This document shows positions 6,261-9,438 of a stretch of 9,438 bases of DNA, piece by piece. Each line of letters begins with the position of its first letter. The stretch's first letter is position 1. Under the pieces are notes generated by a model. That model was not told the DNA's origin and did no database searches. It saw nothing but the letters and a program-made list of their open reading frames with translations. Position numbers and translations under genes: made by a program. This stretch comes from an uncultured Rikenellaceae bacterium (GTDB lineage: Bacteria > Bacteroidota > Bacteroidia > Bacteroidales > Rikenellaceae), in assembly GCA_949284665.1 (NCBI GenBank), contig CASDWR010000012.1, positions 1 to 9,438 on the forward strand. The letters run 5' to 3'.

Positions 6261-7631
6261 ATGGGAAAAACACTTTTGGACAAAATATGGGACGCGCATA
6301 CGATCCGTACCGAAGAAGGGGGCCGATGCGTGCTCTACATTGACCGACAATACATTCATGAAGTAACGTCACCCGTAGCGTTTGCAGGGCTTGCCCGTCG
6401 AGGTATCGGCGTAGCCCGGCCTTTGCAGAGCACGGCAACGGCCGACCACAACATTCCTACTTGGGACCAACACCTGCCTATCGAAGACCCTTTGTCACGT
6501 AATCAAGTGGCGACTCTCGAACGGAATTGCCGGACACACGGCATTGAACTTTTCGGCATGGGCAATTCTCGACAAGGTATCGTACACATCATCGGACCGG
6601 AACTGGGACTTACCCAACCGGGAATGACGATCGTATGTGGAGACAGCCACACATCGACCCACGGTGCTTTCGGCGCGGTAGCCTTCGGCATCGGTACGGC
6701 GGAGGTGGAAATGGTATTGGCCAGCCAATGTCTGATCCAATCCAAACCTCGTGCAATGCGCATCACGGTAGACGGCCGTCCGGGTCCCGGAGTCGGGGCA
6801 AAAGATATAATTCTTCATATCATATCGAAAATTTCGACATCCGGCGGCACGGGCCATTTCATCGAATTTGCCGGTGAGGCGATCCGATCGTTGAGTATGG
6901 AGGGGCGGATGACGCTGTGCAACATGAGCATCGAATGCGGAGCCAGGGGCGGATTGATTGCTCCGGACCAGACCACATACGACTACCTGAAAGGTCGCGA
7001 ACGGGTTCCGGTCGATTTCGATGCCGCAGTAAATCGCTGGAGTTTGCTTTACAGCGATTCCGACGCCCGTTTTGACAGGGAGTTCCATTTCGACGCAGCC
7101 GAAATCCGACCGATGATTACCTATGGGACCAATCCGGGAACCGGGATAGCCATTACGGAAACCATTCCTGGAAATGCTGATCCAAAAGGGTTGGAGTACA
7201 TGGGATTCAAAACGGGTGAACGGTTGATAGGCAAACCTGTAGATTATGTATTCGTAGGCAGTTGTACCAACGGCCGGATCGAGGACATACGTCTGATGGC
7301 CCATCTGGTTCGCGGTCGTCGGAAAGCACCCGGTGTAACGGTTTGGATCGTTCCGGGTTCAAAAGGGGTGGAAGCCCAGGCACGATCGGAAGGTCTGGAC
7401 AGGATTTTGTCGGAAGCGGGTTTTGAACTCCGTCAACCGGGATGCTCGGCCTGTCTGGCCATGAATGCGGACAAGGTACCCGCCGGAAAATATGCGGTAT
7501 CCACCTCGAACCGGAATTTCGAAGGCCGGCAGGGTCCTGGAGCAAGAACACTCCTGTCGGGGATTCCGGTAGCGGCAGCAGCAGCCATTTGCGGGAGCAT
7601 ACAAGATCCGCGAGAAGTATTCAACCTGTAA
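6261..7631 (+). CDS. leuC: 3-isopropylmalate dehydratase, large subunit
   Basis: LeuC is the aconitase-family, [4Fe-4S]-bearing subunit of isopropylmalate isomerase. With LeuD it converts 2-isopropylmalate to 3-isopropylmalate in the cytoplasm. At 456 residues it is close to the usual length of about 465. The N-terminus [13 protein letters not shown] and the [13 protein letters not shown] segment (about 27-39) are typical. [13 protein letters not shown] is the conserved substrate and cluster loop. The three cluster ligands are visible as Cys335 (GSCTNGR) and Cys395/Cys398 (QPGCSAC). The C-terminal [10 protein letters not shown] motif is intact. It follows leuA by 50 bp and precedes leuD by 12 bp, so it is very likely cotranscribed with leuD. 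The start is supported by the N-terminal family motif. Confidence 0.97.
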   Translation: MGKTLLDKIWDAHTIRTEEGGRCVLYIDRQYIHEVTSPVAFAGLARRGIGVARPLQSTATADHNIPTWDQHLPIEDPLSRNQVATLERNCRTHGIELFGMGNSRQGIVHIIGPELGLTQPGMTIVCGDSHTSTHGAFGAVAFGIGTAEVEMVLASQCLIQSKPRAMRITVDGRPGPGVGAKDIILHIISKISTSGGTGHFIEFAGEAIRSLSMEGRMTLCNMSIECGARGGLIAPDQTTYDYLKGRERVPVDFDAAVNRWSLLYSDSDARFDREFHFDAAEIRPMITYGTNPGTGIAITETIPGNADPKGLEYMGFKTGERLIGKPVDYVFVGSCTNGRIEDIRLMAHLVRGRRKAPGVTVWIVPGSKGVEAQARSEGLDRILSEAGFELRQPGCSACLAMNADKVPAGKYAVSTSNRNFEGRQGPGARTLLSGIPVAAAAAICGSIQDPREVFNL

Positions 7632-7643
7632 AAAACATCTACC

Positions 7644-8240
7644 ATGTCCATACCTAAATTTACCACACTCGACAGTCGGGCCGTTCCGATCAGGAACGAA
7701 AACATAGACACCGATCAGATCATTCCGGCCCGGTACCTGAAAGCTGTCGAACGGACAGGATTCGGAGAGAATCTCTTTCACGACTGGCGATACGACAAAC
7801 AAGGACGGGCGATCGCGCAATTTCCGCTCAACGACCCTCGCTATACGGGAGAAATTCTCGTCTGCGGGAAGAACTTCGGTTGCGGGTCATCACGCGAACA
7901 TGCGGCTTGGGCAATCTTCGACTATGGATTCCGGGCTGTTGTTTCGAGTTTCTTCGCCGACATTTTCCGCAACAATGCACTCAACAACGGATTGTTGCCA
8001 ATACAGGTAAGTGAAGGGTTTCTCGCAGAGATTTTTGGGGAAATCGAACGAAATCCGGAAGCACGATTCGAAGCGAATTTGATCGACCGGAGTTTTGCGA
8101 TTCTATCCACCGGTCGATGTGAACACTTCGATATCGACGCATATAAAAGAAGATGCCTGCTCAATGGATACGATGATACGGACTATTTGGTGAGTATTCG
8201 TCCGGAGATTGAAGCATACGAGGCGAACCGGATAATTTGA
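7644..8240 (+). CDS. leuD: 3-isopropylmalate dehydratase, small subunit
   Basis: LeuD is the swivelling small subunit that completes the isopropylmalate isomerase active site with LeuC. The 198-residue protein is full length for the bacterial form (about 200). Conserved stretches are NIDTDQIIPARYLK near the N-terminus and GCGSSREHAAWAI, with Cys80 to His86, which carries substrate-contacting residues; FFADIFRNNALNNGLLPI follows. It begins 12 bp after the leuC stop with an A-rich leader (AAAACATCTACC) and no Shine-Dalgarno motif, as usual in Bacteroidota. The short spacing and obligate partnership imply balanced coexpression with leuC. Confidence 0.97.
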   Translation: MSIPKFTTLDSRAVPIRNENIDTDQIIPARYLKAVERTGFGENLFHDWRYDKQGRAIAQFPLNDPRYTGEILVCGKNFGCGSSREHAAWAIFDYGFRAVVSSFFADIFRNNALNNGLLPIQVSEGFLAEIFGEIERNPEARFEANLIDRSFAILSTGRCEHFDIDAYKRRCLLNGYDDTDYLVSIRPEIEAYEANRII

Positions 8241-8368
8241 AACATCATTTCATCCCGAAAACGAGACCAGCCGCGACAGGGTCTATCGGAGGGAGGATAA
8301 AATTTCCGTACGGGACAAAATTGACAAAAAGATCGAACTGAAATTCGACAAAACAAAACCGCAACATC
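8241..8368 (+). other. 128-bp spacer between leuD and leuB
   Basis: No gene with a start codon is supported. One plus-strand frame stays open from 8236 through the spacer and encodes a charged, lysine- and aspartate-rich stretch, but it lacks an ATG. The spacer also holds the 8-bp palindrome CCGTACGG and an AT-rich stretch just before leuB. No perfect TAnnTTTG box is found, so I cannot say whether leuB has its own promoter. It is much longer than the leuC-leuD gap. In Bacteroides, as I remember it, a second LeuA-like gene stands at this place. Confidence 0.5.
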
Positions 8369-9430
8369 ATGGAATTCAAGATAGCACTATTGCCGGGAGA
8401 CGGCATCGGTCCCGAGATTGTCGGAGAAGCCGTAAAAGTATTGAACCGTATCGGGGAAAAGTTCGGGCACCGTTTTCTTTATACTCGTGCCCTTGTCGGC
8501 GCGTGTGCGATCGATGCGACCGGCGATCCATACCCGGATGAGACGCATGCGGTTTGTCTGGATTCGGATGCAGTGCTTTTCGGGGCGATAGGTGATCCCA
8601 GGTACGACAATGATCCCTCGGCATCCGTACGTCCGGAACAGGGGCTTTTGCGCATGCGTAAATCGTTGGGGCTTTTTGCAAATTTACGTCCCGTATCTCT
8701 TTTCGAGACACTGATCGACCGATCTCCGTTAAAACCGGAGATCGTACGTGGTACAGATTTTATATGTGTCCGCGAACTGACCAGCGGTATTTATTTCGGG
8801 AGGCCGCAAGGACGCAGTGAAGACGGCAACCGGGCTTACGACACATGTGCCTACACCCGCGAAGAGGTGGAACGAGTTGTCCGTATGGCTTTTGAACTGG
8901 CCCGGGAACGGCGTCGGAGACTGACCGTCGTGGACAAAGCCAATGTACTGGAAACATCCCGGCTGTGGCGGGAAGTGGCACAGGGAATGGCACCTTCATA
9001 TTCCGACATAACATTGGAATTCATGTTTGTAGACAATGCAGCCATGCAAATTGTCCGACAGCCGACCCATTTCGACGTTATCGTTACAGAGAATCTTTTC
9101 GGTGATGTACTGACCGATGAAGCAAGCGTCATCAGTGGGTCCCTGGGCATGCTGCCATCCGCAAGTCTCGGATCGGAAGTGGCACTTTTCGAGCCCATAC
9201 ATGGCTCCTATCCGCAAGCGACAGGAAAGAATATTGCCAATCCACTGGCTACCATTCTCTCGGCAGCCATGATGCTCGATCACCTCGGGTTGACTGTCGA
9301 GGGGACCGCCGTTCGCAATGCGGTCGATCGGACCCTTAAGGAGGGAGTGGTTACCGAAGACCTCTGTTTGCCTGGACAACGGGCTTTTTCAACTTCGGAA
9401 GTCGGCGACAACGTTTGCGGTGGACTCTGA
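8369..9430 (+). CDS. leuB: 3-isopropylmalate dehydrogenase
   Basis: LeuB oxidises 3-isopropylmalate with NAD+ to 2-isopropyl-3-oxosuccinate, which loses CO2 to give 4-methyl-2-oxopentanoate, the direct precursor of leucine. The 353-residue protein is complete, stopping eight bases before the window edge. The N-terminal LLPGDGIGPEI is the dinucleotide-side loop. Substrate-binding arginines are Arg97, Arg107 and Arg135 (RELTSG), with the catalytic pair Tyr142 (YFGRP) and Lys190 (VDKANV). Mg2+ ligands are Asp222, Asp246 and Asp250. The adenosine loop reads HGSYPQATGKNIANP (278-292) in place of the more frequent HGSAPDIAGK. These features separate it from isocitrate dehydrogenase. The leader is A-rich, and the gene is the last of the leu genes in view. 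Confidence 0.97.
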   Translation: MEFKIALLPGDGIGPEIVGEAVKVLNRIGEKFGHRFLYTRALVGACAIDATGDPYPDETHAVCLDSDAVLFGAIGDPRYDNDPSASVRPEQGLLRMRKSLGLFANLRPVSLFETLIDRSPLKPEIVRGTDFICVRELTSGIYFGRPQGRSEDGNRAYDTCAYTREEVERVVRMAFELARERRRRLTVVDKANVLETSRLWREVAQGMAPSYSDITLEFMFVDNAAMQIVRQPTHFDVIVTENLFGDVLTDEASVISGSLGMLPSASLGSEVALFEPIHGSYPQATGKNIANPLATILSAAMMLDHLGLTVEGTAVRNAVDRTLKEGVVTEDLCLPGQRAFSTSEVGDNVCGGL

Positions 9431-9438
9431 CACCGCAA

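Noticed and set aside
6495..7304. Minus-strand frame of 269 residues inside leuC
   Set aside because: It is antisense to conserved LeuC motifs, including the first cluster cysteine, and has no recognisable domain.
8236..8368. Small gene between leuD and leuB
   Set aside because: The frame is open but has no ATG or alternative start with a plausible leader, and it runs out of frame into leuB.

Overview
The window looks like chromosomal DNA of a Bacteroidota bacterium, most likely order Bacteroidales. GC content is moderate and no Shine-Dalgarno motifs stand before the genes, which instead have A-rich leaders. A perfect TAnnTTTG-type -7 box precedes glmS and another precedes leuA. The 614-residue GlmS and the LeuA, LeuC, LeuD and LeuB sequences are of the Bacteroidales type as I remember them. 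I cannot fix the genus from sequence alone.

Layout, left to right. (1) Positions 1-185 are non-coding and contain an 18-bp perfect hairpin that reads as the terminator of glmS. (2) glmS (186-2030, minus strand) is complete and has its own -7 promoter box beside a 12-bp palindrome. (3) Positions 2134-4423 (minus strand) hold an isolated two-gene cassette of phage-tail type. It consists of a 118-residue beta-rich protein resembling small baseplate or tail proteins, and a 650-residue tail-fibre-like protein overlapping it by 20 bp. The fibre has a tail-adaptor motif at its N-terminus, an alanine-rich stalk, two LamG-like lectin domains duplicated in tandem, and a typical phage-fibre C-terminal motif. 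No other phage gene is in view. (4) A 275-bp divergent intergenic region (4424-4698) carries an imperfect 13-bp hairpin followed by a T-rich tract and a -7 box. (5) leuA-leuC-leuD-leuB (plus strand, 4699-9430) form an apparently complete leucine branch.

How the genes work together. GlmS makes glucosamine-6-phosphate for peptidoglycan and LPS. LeuA condenses 2-oxoisovalerate with acetyl-CoA, LeuCD isomerises 2- to 3-isopropylmalate, and LeuB oxidises it to the direct precursor of leucine. The phage-type cassette has no metabolic link to its neighbours and looks inserted between two housekeeping loci.

Points worth a second look are: the intact but isolated tail-fibre cassette; an A8 tract where loss of one A would fuse its two proteins; the tandem lectin duplication; competing hairpins, including a CRP-like TGTGA-N6-TCACA element, between leuA and leuC; a possible attenuator-like hairpin before leuA; and a gene-free 128-bp gap between leuD and leuB, where Bacteroides relatives (from memory) carry a second LeuA-like gene. 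I saw no clearly new multi-gene system. The tail cassette is the only accessory content.
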